Below the pieces are notes generated by a model. It was not told the origin of the DNA. It made no database searches and saw nothing but the letters and a program-made list of their open reading frames with translations. Both the position numbers and the translations under genes were made by a program. This document shows positions 29,313-38,237 of a DNA stretch of 64,000 nucleotides, in pieces (position 1 is the stretch's first letter; each line of letters begins with the position of its first letter). This stretch comes from Oceanobacillus saliphilus. GTDB taxonomy: Bacteria > Bacillota > Bacilli > Bacillales > Amphibacillaceae. Location: NCBI RefSeq assembly GCF_023522835.1, contig NZ_JALCZU010000007.1, forward strand, positions 145,201 to 209,200, read 5' to 3'.

Positions 29313-29663
29313 ATGTATATTTTCGTGGAAGAAAAGATTAAAGAATCTATCAAGAATGGTGAATTCGAAAATCTCCCCGGAAAAGGAAAGCCACTCGATT
29401 TAAAAGAAGATTTACCCGGGATGCCACCAGAATTGAGACAAGCCTACCGGATATTAAAAAATGCCGGATATATTTCAAAAGAAGTAGAAAGCAAAAATGA
29501 GACGGTTTCACAGCATGATCTATTAACGAGTGCAACAGATGGGAAAGTGAAAGACGAACTTCACAATAGAAAACAATTTGATGCCTTTGCCAAAGAAAGA
29601 AAATTACATACCAATTTTAAATTTAAGGATTATGCTCATAAAATCTATAGGAAATTGTTTTAA
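29313..29663 (+). CDS. DUF1992 (DnaJ C28-like) protein
   Basis: 116 residues, ribosome site GAGGAGG. It contains the DUF1992 core: VEEKIKESIKNGEFENLPGKGKPLDL followed by MPPELRQAYRILKNAGY (residues 5-53), the conserved domain also found C-terminally in the eukaryotic DNAJC28. The function in bacteria is unknown; it is a cytoplasmic small protein. Confidence 0.82.
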   Translation: MYIFVEEKIKESIKNGEFENLPGKGKPLDLKEDLPGMPPELRQAYRILKNAGYISKEVESKNETVSQHDLLTSATDGKVKDELHNRKQFDAFAKERKLHTNFKFKDYAHKIYRKLF

Positions 29664-29765
29664 TATTTTCAGAACAAAATCGTAACGAGTGTATTTCCCA
29701 GAGCGATGGCCAAAGTTGATTATGTAGCGTTACTGTATATATCTTAATTTACGAAAAGAGCCATT

Positions 29766-30611
29766 TTAAAACAAATCCATTTGCTTAGGAGCCAATCCTT
29801 CATATTCAATACCGAGCATCTTCTGAAGTTCCTTCGCATTACCAGCCGCATGCCCTCCGGAATTATTATTAAATAACACAATGATATCTTTTGTATCCTT
29901 TGAAAGGTCTGTAATGAGCTTCTTCCACTCTGTCAGCTCCTGCTTATTATATTTATATAAATAGCGAACTTCCCGCCAGTTGTCATTTCCAGATTTATTC
30001 CATCCATGTATATTTCTCCCATGCATACGGACCAAAGTCAACTTTGGATTGGTTACAATTGGTACTAGTGGGATAGAACCTTTTCCAGCCTGAGGTTCAT
30101 CTGCAATGGAATGGATCCACCCTTCCTCTTTCATAAAAGAAATTGTACCAGCACGAAAACGTTCATCAAACCAGGATTGATGTCTAAATTCAAGCGCCAT
30201 CGGAATGTCTTCCATCATCTTTTTGCAATATCTCAAATACGTAACATTTTCCTTCCGACAATCAAACCAGGGTGGAAACTGAAATAGGACCATTGCAAGC
30301 TTTCCCGCCTCCTGATACGGTTTCAAAGATTCTTTGAATGCCCCGAACATCTCTCGTTTGGATTCAAAAGGAATATCCCCACGCTGATGTCCCGTCATAC
30401 CTTGATACGCCTTCACTACAAATTGGAAACGATCCGGGGTTTGCATGACCCACTTCTCAGCATTCCGTACAGGTTGCACAGCATAAAAAGAGGCATCTAC
30501 TTCCACAACCGGAAAATGGCTGCCGTACTCTTTCAGTTTATCTTTTGATTTTACAAGATTATCATACAGGGAATCATGGTCTCCCCATCCTGTAACACCT
30601 ATATGTATCAT
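29766..30611 (-). CDS. DUF72 (YecE-like) family protein
   Basis: 281 residues starting at the ATG preceded by GGAGGGAAGA; the frame stays open 47 codons further upstream but that extension has no ribosome site and no family match. TIM-barrel DUF72: start IHIGVTGWGDH, then VEVDASFYAVQP (near residue 40), RFQFVVKAYQGMTGH and LVRMHGRN. The function is unknown; the fold resembles sugar isomerases. Monocistronic. Confidence 0.85.
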   Translation of the reverse strand: MIHIGVTGWGDHDSLYDNLVKSKDKLKEYGSHFPVVEVDASFYAVQPVRNAEKWVMQTPDRFQFVVKAYQGMTGHQRGDIPFESKREMFGAFKESLKPYQEAGKLAMVLFQFPPWFDCRKENVTYLRYCKKMMEDIPMALEFRHQSWFDERFRAGTISFMKEEGWIHSIADEPQAGKGSIPLVPIVTNPKLTLVRMHGRNIHGWNKSGNDNWREVRYLYKYNKQELTEWKKLITDLSKDTKDIIVLFNNNSGGHAAGNAKELQKMLGIEYEGLAPKQMDLF

Positions 30612-30870
30612 ATTCTTCCCTCCATAGTTAATAGCTGAACATCCAGCTAACCGATTTACCCAGCATATCTGAATATCACCCATTGCAGCCAGTCTTCGTT
30701 TTTTCTCGGATTCATTAAATGAATTACTAAAATCTTTCTGATCAAACTGCATCTAAGGCGATTATACCCCGTCTATTATGGGTACATAACAATAACCACA
30801 AACAAAGAAATGATAGATTAAATAATTCCACGAATCTTTACAAAAATGTGTTTTTGACAATTCATATAAT

Positions 30871-30938
30871 TACTAAATAATACTATATTACTATTTAACA
30901 TTAACGCTATTGACATCACTAACTAATTTTATTATACT
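30871..30938 (+). promoter_or_regulatory. doxX promoter with three TACTA direct repeats
   Basis: TTGACA (30910-30915), 17 bases, TATACT (30933-30938) gives a strong SigA promoter. Just upstream are TACTA repeats at 30871, 30881 and 30889. TACT-containing repeats are part of the YodB/CatR operators that control the DoxX gene catD in B. subtilis, but the AGTA half is absent here. A second TTGACA with ATAATA lies at 30854-30882. Confidence 0.5.
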
Positions 30939-30975
30939 AACTTACGAAAAGTAATATGAAAGGAGAATTTAGATT

Positions 30976-31374
30976 ATGAATAGAAATGAATTAGCAAAAG
31001 TTATTTTGCGTGTCGTTTTAGGACTTATTTTCTTTGTACATGGATTAGATAAATTTCAAGGAGGCATCGCTAATATTGTTGGATATTTCGAAAGTCTTGG
31101 GATTCCAGGATTTCTGGCTTACGTAGTTGCCTTGATCGAATTAGTTGGCGGATTGGCAATGATTCTTGGAATTGGAACAAAAATTGTTGCTGCACTTTTT
31201 GCAATAATTATGATTGGAGCCATTTTCACAGCAAAACTTTCATTAGGACTGCTTGGTGACGGTCAAATGGCTGGATATGAAATTGACTTGGCACTACTCG
31301 CAATGTCTGTTTATTTCTTAATTTCAACGAAGTCCGTTATTTCTCTTGATTATAAGATTTTCTCTTCAAAATAA
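30976..31374 (+). CDS. DoxX family membrane protein
   Basis: 132 residues with four hydrophobic helices; ribosome site AAAGGAG. Family motifs: RVVLGLIFFVHGLDKFQGG (residues 12-30) and VALIELVGGLAMILGIGTK (near 51-70). DoxX proteins of Bacillus (CatD, MhqP) belong to quinone and thiol-stress responses. That role is plausible here because ring-cleaving dioxygenases and flavin reductases are encoded in the same window, but no direct evidence links them. Confidence 0.87.
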   Translation: MNRNELAKVILRVVLGLIFFVHGLDKFQGGIANIVGYFESLGIPGFLAYVVALIELVGGLAMILGIGTKIVAALFAIIMIGAIFTAKLSLGLLGDGQMAGYEIDLALLAMSVYFLISTKSVISLDYKIFSSK

Positions 31375-31397
31375 ATGAAGAAGATAGCTAAAATTCC

Positions 31398-31445
31398 CCC
31401 TGCCGTATTGCATGTAAAATGCATTCAATACGGCAGGGAGTTTTT
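31398..31445 (+). terminator. Terminator after doxX
   Basis: Perfect 13-bp stem CCCTGCCGTATTG (31398-31410) / CAATACGGCAGGG (31426-31438), then TTTTT at 31441. Confidence 0.9.
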
Positions 31446-31487
31446 CATGAAAATGGTATTTCCTTCTCCATTTCTTCTGCAATGTTG

Positions 31488-32054
31488 TTAAAAACCATAT
31501 TCTGCTTCTTTCGCTTTACGTATTTCTGTATATGTTTCCGTCAATAATACAGTATCTTCAACTAAACGATCGATACGGAATAATACATCATCGTTAATAA
31601 TTTCTTTTCGGTAGAAATCCTTTTCCTCTATAAATACATACGTCTGCACAAGCTGAGCCTTCATATAGGAAAGAATCGGTTTTAATTGCTGATCGACCAT
31701 TAAATAATGCTTCGATGACCCGGCAGTGACGAGCATGCTGACAACTTTATCCAAAAATGCTTTCTCGGGAAGTAAGTCAAAGATGTTCTTCAATGTAGCT
31801 GGTATTGCTGCCTGAAATACAGGTGTCCCGATAATGAGTGCATCAGCTTCCATAATCATTTTCGTAACATACCCGGTGTCGCCTTCATATTCCAAATAGT
31901 TGCGTCCATCACTAAACTGGATATCGTATTCGGCTAAATCGATTAATGTCGCCTCTATATCCGGATATTTCTCTTTAATAACTTTAACTGTATAATCCAT
32001 CGCTGTTCTCGTTTTTGAACCGACGATTGAACCAGATATTCCAACGATTTTCAT
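31488..32054 (-). CDS. NADPH-dependent FMN reductase
   Basis: 188 residues, flavodoxin fold: the FMN phosphate loop GISGSIVGSKTRTA (residues 4-17), GTPVFQAAIPATLKNIFDLLP (near 78) and SMLVTAGSSKHYL. It resembles SsuE-type flavin reductases that supply reduced FMN. It starts 12 bases after an LLM-class monooxygenase gene, so the two probably form a two-component flavin monooxygenase. Confidence 0.86.
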   Translation of the reverse strand: MKIVGISGSIVGSKTRTAMDYTVKVIKEKYPDIEATLIDLAEYDIQFSDGRNYLEYEGDTGYVTKMIMEADALIIGTPVFQAAIPATLKNIFDLLPEKAFLDKVVSMLVTAGSSKHYLMVDQQLKPILSYMKAQLVQTYVFIEEKDFYRKEIINDDVLFRIDRLVEDTVLLTETYTEIRKAKEAEYGF

Positions 32055-32066
32055 GTTTCCAACTCC

Positions 32067-33125
32067 CTAGTTCTTTGCTGTATATTTTTTGATTGCCGGT
32101 AAAATTTCTGTACCGATCAATTCAATATTTTTCTTTAATTTATCAAATGGCACGCCACCAAAATCCATCTGGGCGATATAGCGCTGATGTCCAAACTGTT
32201 CATACTGGTAGAGAATTTTCTCAATGATTTGTTGAGGACTGCCGACATTCATAACATCTTTTGTATCTGCACCTTGGGCAAATTGTTGCTTCGGATAGCC
32301 TCTTCCGTTGATTAGCTGCATCCCTTGATTAACATGTGGATATATTTCTTTTTGCGCCTGTTGTGTCGTTTCCGCAGCATAGAAAAATCCGGCAGTTGAA
32401 ATCGGAAGCTCCGATGGGTCAAAACCACTACGCTTCGCGGCCTCACGGTAAGCATCAATGGAATACTTAAAGCTTGTAGCAGGCCCACCCAAAGTAGCAA
32501 TAAACATTGGAACCCCGGCATACCCCGCTTTAATGGCACTTGCAGGCGGGCCACCAACTGCACGCCAAATTGGCATGGATCCGTTTTTCGGACGAGGAAT
32601 AACGGCTGCATTTTTTAATGGAGCACGAAACTGGCCGCTCCAGTTGACAACTTCCTCTTGTGCAATTTTCAGTAACAGTTCGAACTTTTCTTCAAATAAT
32701 TCTTCATAATCACGTACATTATAGCCTAACAAATCGAAGAGTCCGACTCGTGAAGCACGTCCAGCAATGATTTCCGCACGACCTTTTGAAATAAGGTCAA
32801 TGGTGGCAAAGTCTTCAAATACACGTACAGGATCGGATGTACTTATAATCGTTGAGGAACTGGCGATTTTTATTTTTTCGGTAGCCTGAGCAATAGCAGC
32901 TAGGACAACGGAATGCGCCTGGGTAGTAAAATACTCCTGATGACTTTCACCAACACTGAAGAAATCAATCCCGGCCTGTTCCGCCAGCTGGGCCAATTCG
33001 ATAATTTCATGAATTCGCTGTTCTGCAGAAATCCGCTCGCCTGTATGTGGATCAGGAATGTGGTCTCCGAGTGTGTAAAGACCAAACTCCATTCCTTTAC
33101 TTGGGTCCATTCGATACTTTTCCAT
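32067..33125 (-). CDS. LLM-class flavin-dependent monooxygenase
   Basis: 352 residues. Luciferase-like barrel with EFGLYTLGDHIPDPHTGE at the N-terminus, AGIDFFSVGESHQ near residue 50, KIKIASSSTIISTSDPVRVFEDFATIDL and GRAEIIAGRAS. It needs reduced FMN, likely from the flavin reductase 12 bases downstream. Substrate unknown; relatives act on alkanesulfonates, nitrilotriacetate or long-chain alkanes. The ribosome site is GAGAGGTTGG. Confidence 0.88.
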   Translation of the reverse strand: MEKYRMDPSKGMEFGLYTLGDHIPDPHTGERISAEQRIHEIIELAQLAEQAGIDFFSVGESHQEYFTTQAHSVVLAAIAQATEKIKIASSSTIISTSDPVRVFEDFATIDLISKGRAEIIAGRASRVGLFDLLGYNVRDYEELFEEKFELLLKIAQEEVVNWSGQFRAPLKNAAVIPRPKNGSMPIWRAVGGPPASAIKAGYAGVPMFIATLGGPATSFKYSIDAYREAAKRSGFDPSELPISTAGFFYAAETTQQAQKEIYPHVNQGMQLINGRGYPKQQFAQGADTKDVMNVGSPQQIIEKILYQYEQFGHQRYIAQMDFGGVPFDKLKKNIELIGTEILPAIKKYTAKN

Positions 33126-33177
33126 CTATTATGCCAACCTCTCTATTATTATATTGGTTAATTACATTTTTGTTGCT

Positions 33178-33360
33178 TTAAGTGCTTTGCTTCTTTCCAT
33201 AATTTCTTCTTAATGCTAGTATAGAATATAACGTAATAATTAGTAAGTACGCACTTAAAAGATACATAGTATACAAAAGGATACTAAAGCGAACGCCAAA
33301 TGGAAAAAATCCTTTAAATATTGTAATGTAGAAGATGCAGAAGATGAATGAAAAGAGCAT
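33178..33360 (-). CDS. Small two-helix membrane protein, hypothetical
   Basis: About 60 residues from an ATG eleven bases after AAAAGGGG. Two hydrophobic helices (LFSFIFCIFYITIF and a second around LYTMYLLSAYLLIITLYSILAL) and a basic tail RRNYGKKQST. No family recognised. A longer frame starting at a TTG at 33387 lies inside a terminator stem and is less likely. The gene follows the nucleoside hydrolase terminator and precedes the LLM gene on the same strand; it could also be non-coding. Confidence 0.4.
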   Translation of the reverse strand: MLFSFIFCIFYITIFKGFFPFGVRFSILLYTMYLLSAYLLIITLYSILALRRNYGKKQST

Positions 33361-33365
33361 GTAAC

Positions 33366-33402
33366 TAAAAACCCCTTTTAGATTCAATGATCTGAAGGGG
33401 TT
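33366..33402 (-). terminator. Terminator after the nucleoside hydrolase gene
   Basis: AACCCCTTTTAGAT / ATCTGAAGGGGTT stem (33370-33402) followed on the minus strand by a T-run; it lies about 90 bases past the stop of the hydrolase gene. Confidence 0.75.
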
Positions 33403-33490
33403 ATTTAAATTATGGAGGCTGGGTATAGAGAAGTTTAATCTTCCTCTGTATATGTATTAATAATTATCCTTCTCTTGCTCCTTCATCGGA

Positions 33491-34438
33491 TTAAACTTGT
33501 CTAGCTAGATCAGTAATGTAATCAAAGAAACCGTCCCTGTCTGCTTCATACACCAATTGAACAGCTTTCCCATTGGCGGATTGTTCCGTTTTCCCTTGGC
33601 TTGGTCCATTTTCATGAACAATGCTCATCACTTCTTTTTTCCTTACAAGCTCTTCCTTTCCGATAGTCGCTGTCGTCAATACGTCCCAAAGGAAATATGT
33701 TGAATTTGTCTGGAAGTGGACAAGTGGCGGAACCATCGCATAGCATTGACCAAGAAAATCAATCCCCAATTCTCTTCGTTCGGAAGCCCATCTGTTACGG
33801 ACATCCAATGTGAGAGGCACCATGTTTGTACTTTCCAGCGCTACTAAATCAATAGGAATATTAGAGTCCCATACGACTTTAACTGCTTCCGGGTCCCAGA
33901 AAGCATTCCACTCAGCGGTTCCATCATGTTCAGGTTCTTCCACGTTGCCCTTTTCCAAAAATGTACCACCCATCCATGCCAGTTTTTCAATCTTATCTTC
34001 TATATCTGGTGCTTCTTCCAGTGCCCGCGCCAAATCTGTTAATGGTCCGACGAATAATAAGGTTACTTTCTCATCGCTCTCGCGTATAGATTCAACCAAA
34101 TGTTGATGTGCTGGTAAATCTGCCTCTTTCGTTTTAACGGGTAAAAATTCATTTAATATTGGCAAGGCATCAACTAAGAAGGCATGCATCCGCCAGTCTT
34201 TCGGAAACGGATTTTTTCCGCGTGAATTAGAGAGTGCTACTTCAATTTCCTTACCCTTACCGAATCGATCGATAATTTTTCTGCTGGCAGACACCGCCGG
34301 TTCCAAATAACAATCAGCAGGAATAACCCCAACGCCGATCAATTCAATATCCTTCATTTGTAACAGTAGAAATAGCGAAACTAAATCGTCCACACCACCA
34401 TCATGGTTCAGGTATACTTTTTTTGTCATAGATTGCAC
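33491..34438 (-). CDS. Inosine-uridine-type nucleoside hydrolase
   Basis: 315 residues. The N-terminal calcium-binding motif is present in altered form, NHDGGVDD rather than DxDPGxDD (residues 8-15). Other IunH blocks are TLLFVGPLTDLARAL (near 125) and AWMGGTF (near 153), then AEWNAFWDPEAVKVV. It hydrolyses ribonucleosides to base and ribose for salvage. The first Asp replaced by Asn and Pro by Gly are departures that could affect specificity. No transporter or kinase gene is adjacent. Confidence 0.85.
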   Translation of the reverse strand: MQSMTKKVYLNHDGGVDDLVSLFLLLQMKDIELIGVGVIPADCYLEPAVSASRKIIDRFGKGKEIEVALSNSRGKNPFPKDWRMHAFLVDALPILNEFLPVKTKEADLPAHQHLVESIRESDEKVTLLFVGPLTDLARALEEAPDIEDKIEKLAWMGGTFLEKGNVEEPEHDGTAEWNAFWDPEAVKVVWDSNIPIDLVALESTNMVPLTLDVRNRWASERRELGIDFLGQCYAMVPPLVHFQTNSTYFLWDVLTTATIGKEELVRKKEVMSIVHENGPSQGKTEQSANGKAVQLVYEADRDGFFDYITDLARQV

Positions 34439-34566
34439 TTCCTTTACATGTTATATGACAAATTTAGTTACTATTATCGTACTCGTCAAATAATTCCTAC
34501 TGGATGCATGCTAAAGTTTTTCATGTTTGATGAAATAAAAAAGAACCTAGAAAACACGCACTCTAG

Positions 34567-34962
34567 CTAATTGATCATTTTCTGGAATTCGTGCAGGTGA
34601 AAATTCCGTACGGATCGAGGAAGAAAACTGCGAATTTCCTCTTCGTTATAACCTATTTGCAAGCGTTTTTCATCAACGATAATTGGTCTTTTTAATAGCT
34701 TGGGATGTTTTTGGACTAAATGGAAAAGTTCGTCCATTGACATCTGATTTATATCGATATTCAATTCATGAAATATTTTTGAGCGTTTCGAAATAATATC
34801 CTCTGTCCCATTTTCAGTCAATCGTAATATCTCTTTAATCTCACTTATTGAAATTGACTCAGAAAGTACATTTCGTTCTGTGTATGGAATTTCGTTCTCT
34901 TCAAACCATGCCCTTGCTTTCCTGCAGGAAGTGCAACTAGGAGTTACATAAAGCGTTACCAT
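34567..34962 (-). CDS. spx: Spx-family redox regulator
   Basis: 131 residues, the standard Spx length. The redox switch is CTSC (Cys10 and Cys13), followed by RKARAWFEENEIPYTERN. The ArsC-like fold ends with RPIIVDEKRLQIGYNEEEIRSFLPR. Spx binds the RNA polymerase alpha C-terminal domain and turns on thiol and disulfide-stress genes. Its leader is long (about 290 bases): a strong promoter at 35.27 kb with an overlapping palindrome, then a two-hairpin element ending in a terminator-like stem just before the gene. It may be a paralogue of a housekeeping spx elsewhere. Confidence 0.88.
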   Translation of the reverse strand: MVTLYVTPSCTSCRKARAWFEENEIPYTERNVLSESISISEIKEILRLTENGTEDIISKRSKIFHELNIDINQMSMDELFHLVQKHPKLLKRPIIVDEKRLQIGYNEEEIRSFLPRSVRNFHLHEFQKMIN

Positions 34963-35003
34963 AAATTCACCTCTATACCTTCATTTAAGAACATATTGCT
35001 TTT

Positions 35004-35086
35004 AAAAAATTGGTTGTCATCAAACCTTTCGGTGACAGCCTTAGTTGCGTTTATGCAGGTAGTTAAGTTTCTTGCCCACCTGCATA
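35004..35086 (-). repeat. Two-hairpin dispersed element, copy B (spx leader)
   Basis: On the spx transcript: stem TATGCAGGT/ACCTGCATA (35052-35060 and 35078-35086), linker AAACGCAACTAAGGC, then stem GGCTGTCACC/GATGACAACC (35031-35040 and 35012-35021) and TTTTTT. Both stems differ in sequence from copies A and C yet remain paired, while the linker GCAACTAAGGC is the same. The structure ends about 40 bases before the spx start. Confidence 0.7.
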
Positions 35087-35228
35087 TAAAAGACCCCCGT
35101 GCGTGGAACATAGAAGTCTCTCTATCTGTTTTTAATGCATGACACCATGCCATTAGCTGATTAATTATTTCTTTAGTATTAATTAATATATTACTAATCC
35201 GAGATAAGTAGCCAAAAGAAACTCATTA

Positions 35229-35287
35229 ACTTAATTAATAATATATTAATTAAGTATAATTTTAATTTATCTTCTGCTATCTGTCAA
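35229..35287 (-). promoter_or_regulatory. spx promoter with overlapping palindromic operator
   Basis: On the minus strand: TTGACA (35287-35282), 17 bases, TAAAAT (35264-35259). Immediately downstream is a perfect palindrome with 12-base arms ACTTAATTAATA / TATTAATTAAGT around ATA (35229-35255), covering the likely start site. A TTAATTAA-type palindrome occupies the same place at four or five other promoters in this window. Confidence 0.65.
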
Positions 35288-35604
35288 TACTTTTTTAATA
35301 TGCGACAAGGATCTCTATTAAAGTGGATCATTTATCAATCGTTTATGAACTATTTATATTTATTTATTACAAAATTTTTAATGAACTAAACATGGAGTGA
35401 AAGAAATTAACGGGGTTGAGCGTCGATTGGCCGATCGCTTTTCACTAATAGTTCGTATTCCTTTCAATCTTTATCTATATAAAATTTTATAACCTCATGA
35501 ATCAAATTTTCTTTCTTTCAAGGTAATTATATATCGTAACTTGTGATAGGGAGAGCATGATGAAGCAGTTCAAAAACGTCCCCATGCTCCTTTTAGGTCC
35601 ACAG

Positions 35605-35727
35605 TTAATTATATTTCTTCACTAAATCAAAATGGTGTTGTTCATGGATAGCTAATACGTGAATGCTTTGAATAACGTTTGGATAGTAGGCAATAGGATT
35701 AAAAAAGGAAACATTATACTCTAAATA
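35605..35727 (-). pseudogene. Remnant of a DinB-like gene, C-terminus only
   Basis: A frame ending at 35605 reads FFNPIAYYPNVIQSI and then HVLAIHEQHHFDLVKKYN before the stop. The HExxH helix near the end is like the last metal-ligand helix of the DinB/YfiT four-helix family. The frame has a stop codon just upstream (35728) and no start, so only about 40 residues survive. A GGAGCATG hairpin follows it. The family call rests on one motif. Confidence 0.35.
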
Positions 35728-35772
35728 TTAGCCATGCCTTTATCCATTCTCTGAACATTTACCTTCCTATTA

Positions 35773-37227
35773 CTATCTTGACTGTCGAACAATATGATCT
35801 GCTACTCGAATTGCTAAAGCAGTGTTAGAAAGTACTGGCCCTGCTGCGGTTAAGCTTGGAAGTGCGCTATTATCTGCAACATAAAGACCTTGAACTCCAT
35901 GTATTTGCCCATTACGATTTGTCGCTGAAGTATTAGGATTATTACCCATTCTACATGTGCACGCCTCATGCATATCTGCCCCTGGCGGACGCAGGACTAA
36001 GCTAGATTCATCTAGAGTGACCCCCATCGCTCTAGCAGATTCTCTTATTCCTTGTTCTACTTTTTGGGCTGTTTGACGGTCTTTTTCACTTAAAGAGTAT
36101 TGAACTTGTTGTAATGGTACTCCGTACTCATCTTGCCTAGAATCAAGGTATACACGATTTTCTGGTCTGGATTCCACTCTTCCAAATGCAGCGTAAACAA
36201 CCACCAACTGGTCTCCCAACACTTTATCTTCAAATTGCTGGTAAGACCAATATTGGTCTGGACCAAGAATCTGAATTTGATAAGGATCCTCTTCTGTTTC
36301 AAATTTTAAAATCGATAAATTTCCAATTCGATCAGAAAACTGTTCTCGACTAACTGTTCCAATTCCAATCATTGATACGTGTCCTGTTAGATAACGTCCA
36401 ATCGCTGGTTCCTGAATACCAGAATTCAATAAGATACGTGGAGTTTCTAAAGTGCTCGCTGATACTACAACATTTTTTGCCCGAATCGTATAATTTGATT
36501 TTGTCTTTGTATCAATTACCTGAACGCCAGATGATCTTTGTCCATTTGCAACAGTATTAACTTTATGGACAAAAGCATCTACAGCAAGATCATATGGCCG
36601 GTCTAACTGACCCGCTGCCAGTGAATTAATCGAACTATACCACGCATTGGAATGGACCTCTCCCTGCCTCGAAGGAGTCAAATCAAGGGCAAGTGGCATA
36701 TTTTGAGCTTCCAAAATACCTGCAGCATGAAGATTCATTAACATTCGATTCTGCATCGATGAACCTTTCGCCCAATCTGTTGTCACATGTAATAAGTCCT
36801 CAGCCATTCGATAGTAAACATCTATTTCTCTGCGATTAATCGGCCATTTTCTCAGTTCTTCTTCAATCGGTCTCGGTGTTGCCGCATTCCAAAACAACGA
36901 CCTTCCCCCAAGAGCATAGACCATCATGGCTCCAGAAAATTGAGGTAGGCGCTGACCGATAGGAGTGGAATTTTCAGGAAAAAGTACATCGCGTGATGTA
37001 TCTACATTTTGTGTAGGTATATTTTGTGCATGGGAATGAAATAATTTATCTCCCTTTTCAAGAATAGCTATCCTTTTTGCCCCTTGATCTTTCCACAACT
37101 GACAAAGTCTTTGTAAAACGGCGCCTCCTCCAGGACCACTTCCAACAATGACCACATCGTATTCTGTGTTTGCCATCTCAGAAATTGGTTTCGTATTAAT
37201 CCAATTATTCTTGTATCTAATAGCCAT
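35773..37227 (-). CDS. GMC-family FAD oxidoreductase
   Basis: 484 residues. FAD-binding VVIVGSGPGGGAVLQRL near residues 25-41, a second dinucleotide strand with ERGDKLF-like ILEKGDKLFHSH, NVVVSASTLETPRILLNSG near 255, and the C-terminal HEACTCRMG and AGPVLSNTALAIRVADHI. Family members oxidise sugars, sugar acids or alcohols. In some Bacilli the partner is a small gluconate 2-dehydrogenase subunit; none is encoded next to it here. The ribosome site is GAAGGTGGGGC. Substrate unknown. Confidence 0.85.
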   Translation of the reverse strand: MAIRYKNNWINTKPISEMANTEYDVVIVGSGPGGGAVLQRLCQLWKDQGAKRIAILEKGDKLFHSHAQNIPTQNVDTSRDVLFPENSTPIGQRLPQFSGAMMVYALGGRSLFWNAATPRPIEEELRKWPINRREIDVYYRMAEDLLHVTTDWAKGSSMQNRMLMNLHAAGILEAQNMPLALDLTPSRQGEVHSNAWYSSINSLAAGQLDRPYDLAVDAFVHKVNTVANGQRSSGVQVIDTKTKSNYTIRAKNVVVSASTLETPRILLNSGIQEPAIGRYLTGHVSMIGIGTVSREQFSDRIGNLSILKFETEEDPYQIQILGPDQYWSYQQFEDKVLGDQLVVVYAAFGRVESRPENRVYLDSRQDEYGVPLQQVQYSLSEKDRQTAQKVEQGIRESARAMGVTLDESSLVLRPPGADMHEACTCRMGNNPNTSATNRNGQIHGVQGLYVADNSALPSLTAAGPVLSNTALAIRVADHIVRQSR

Positions 37228-37901
37228 AGAAGCCCCACCTTCTCCATAAATATTTTATCAATTCATGTTATGCTGGGCTGCTTGTCTATTATGTCAGAGG
37301 GCTAAAAAGTTAAAAAATGATATAAATAAACATCTTTTCGTACCTTTTTTCTTTTGCAAAGCTTTGTACTTTTACTTTTGCAAAACACATTTAATACATT
37401 TAATTATCACTTCTAGAATTACTAGACAATATCATTACGTACATAAAATCAACACACACTTGCCTATCAGTGTCATATTCATGTACACCGTTCTCGCTTT
37501 AGAATCTTATTTTACTAGATTGCTCACTTGTAAATTTGGATAATTTGCAATTTTATTCCAATAGAAACAATCTCCATCAACTGACGAGTTTTTATTTAAA
37601 GAGAAATCTTTAAGTTTTATAGAAAGTCCTAACTCTTCCCAATTTATAACGTGGCCATAAATTTATGCCTATTAAATATATTTTAAAATATAAATAAACT
37701 TTAAAATATAAATAAACTGTTAAAATATGTACAAATAAAATGTTATAAAACGGTCTGTTGAAAAGAATCAAAGAATCACATTTTATGTTTATTTGATGCT
37801 AGGTAAGACGAAACTATCTAAAGAACTATTTGGCTTTGATCGACCGAGAGTATAACCCCACTGGTGAAAGTTTCACTTAATTTTATATGAGGAGGTATAA
37901 A
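37228..37901. other. Intergenic region with an 18-bp tandem duplication
   Basis: No gene is convincing in this divergent 674-base region. It contains two exact copies of an 18-base unit, TTTAAAATATAAATAAAC, at 37682-37699 and 37700-37717 with a partial third. A perfect hairpin GTGAAAGTTTCAC lies at 37864-37876 inside a motif (CCCCACTGGTGAAAGTTTCA) that recurs near 42.45 kb. The ferredoxin ribosome site GGAGG follows. Confidence 0.4.
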
Positions 37902-38237
37902 ATGCCTTACGTAACTGTATTTGGTCGAGGTACCTTTAAAGTGGAAATGGGAAAAAAGTTAGTATTAGCATTAGAAGATAATGATATAAATATTCTTCAT
38001 CGTTGCGGGGGGATGGCAAAATGTACGACTTGCAGAGTAGAAGTATTAGCAGGTGATTTTTTTGATGTATCCACTAAAGAAAAAACAGCCTTTGGGAATA
38101 AAGGAATCGATGAACAATTATTCGAAGATTGCTTGCGATTATCTTGTCAAATTATTGTAAATGGAGATATTACCGTTAACCCAATCATGACAGTGGAGAA
38201 CACCGGAAAGAATGCCGGTCCCAGGCCGACTGACTAA
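37902..38237 (+). CDS. 2Fe-2S ferredoxin
   Basis: 111 residues from the ATG after GGAGGTATAAA; five extra upstream codons belong to the ribosome site. Plant-type ferredoxin fold with cluster ligands CGGMAKCTTC (C-x5-C-x2-C) near residues 36-44 and a fourth Cys in CLRLSCQ near 89. The spacing resembles adrenodoxin-like electron carriers of Bacilli. The acidic/polar tail GKNAGPRPTD is atypical. Partner unknown; the divergent GMC oxidoreductase is one possibility. Confidence 0.88.
   Translation: MPYVTVFGRGTFKVEMGKKLVLALEDNDINILHRCGGMAKCTTCRVEVLAGDFFDVSTKEKTAFGNKGIDEQLFEDCLRLSCQIIVNGDITVNPIMTVENTGKNAGPRPTD

Noticed and set aside
30612-30752. 47-codon N-terminal extension of the DUF72 gene
   Set aside because: GGAGGGAAGA precedes the internal ATG at 30611, where the family match begins.
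37265-37543. 92-codon plus-strand frame upstream of the ferredoxin gene
   Set aside because: No ribosome site; Cys/Phe/His-rich translation typical of non-coding AT-rich DNA.
37798-37880. Possible riboswitch before the ferredoxin gene
   Set aside because: No conserved core of a known class could be recognised; only one short hairpin is present.
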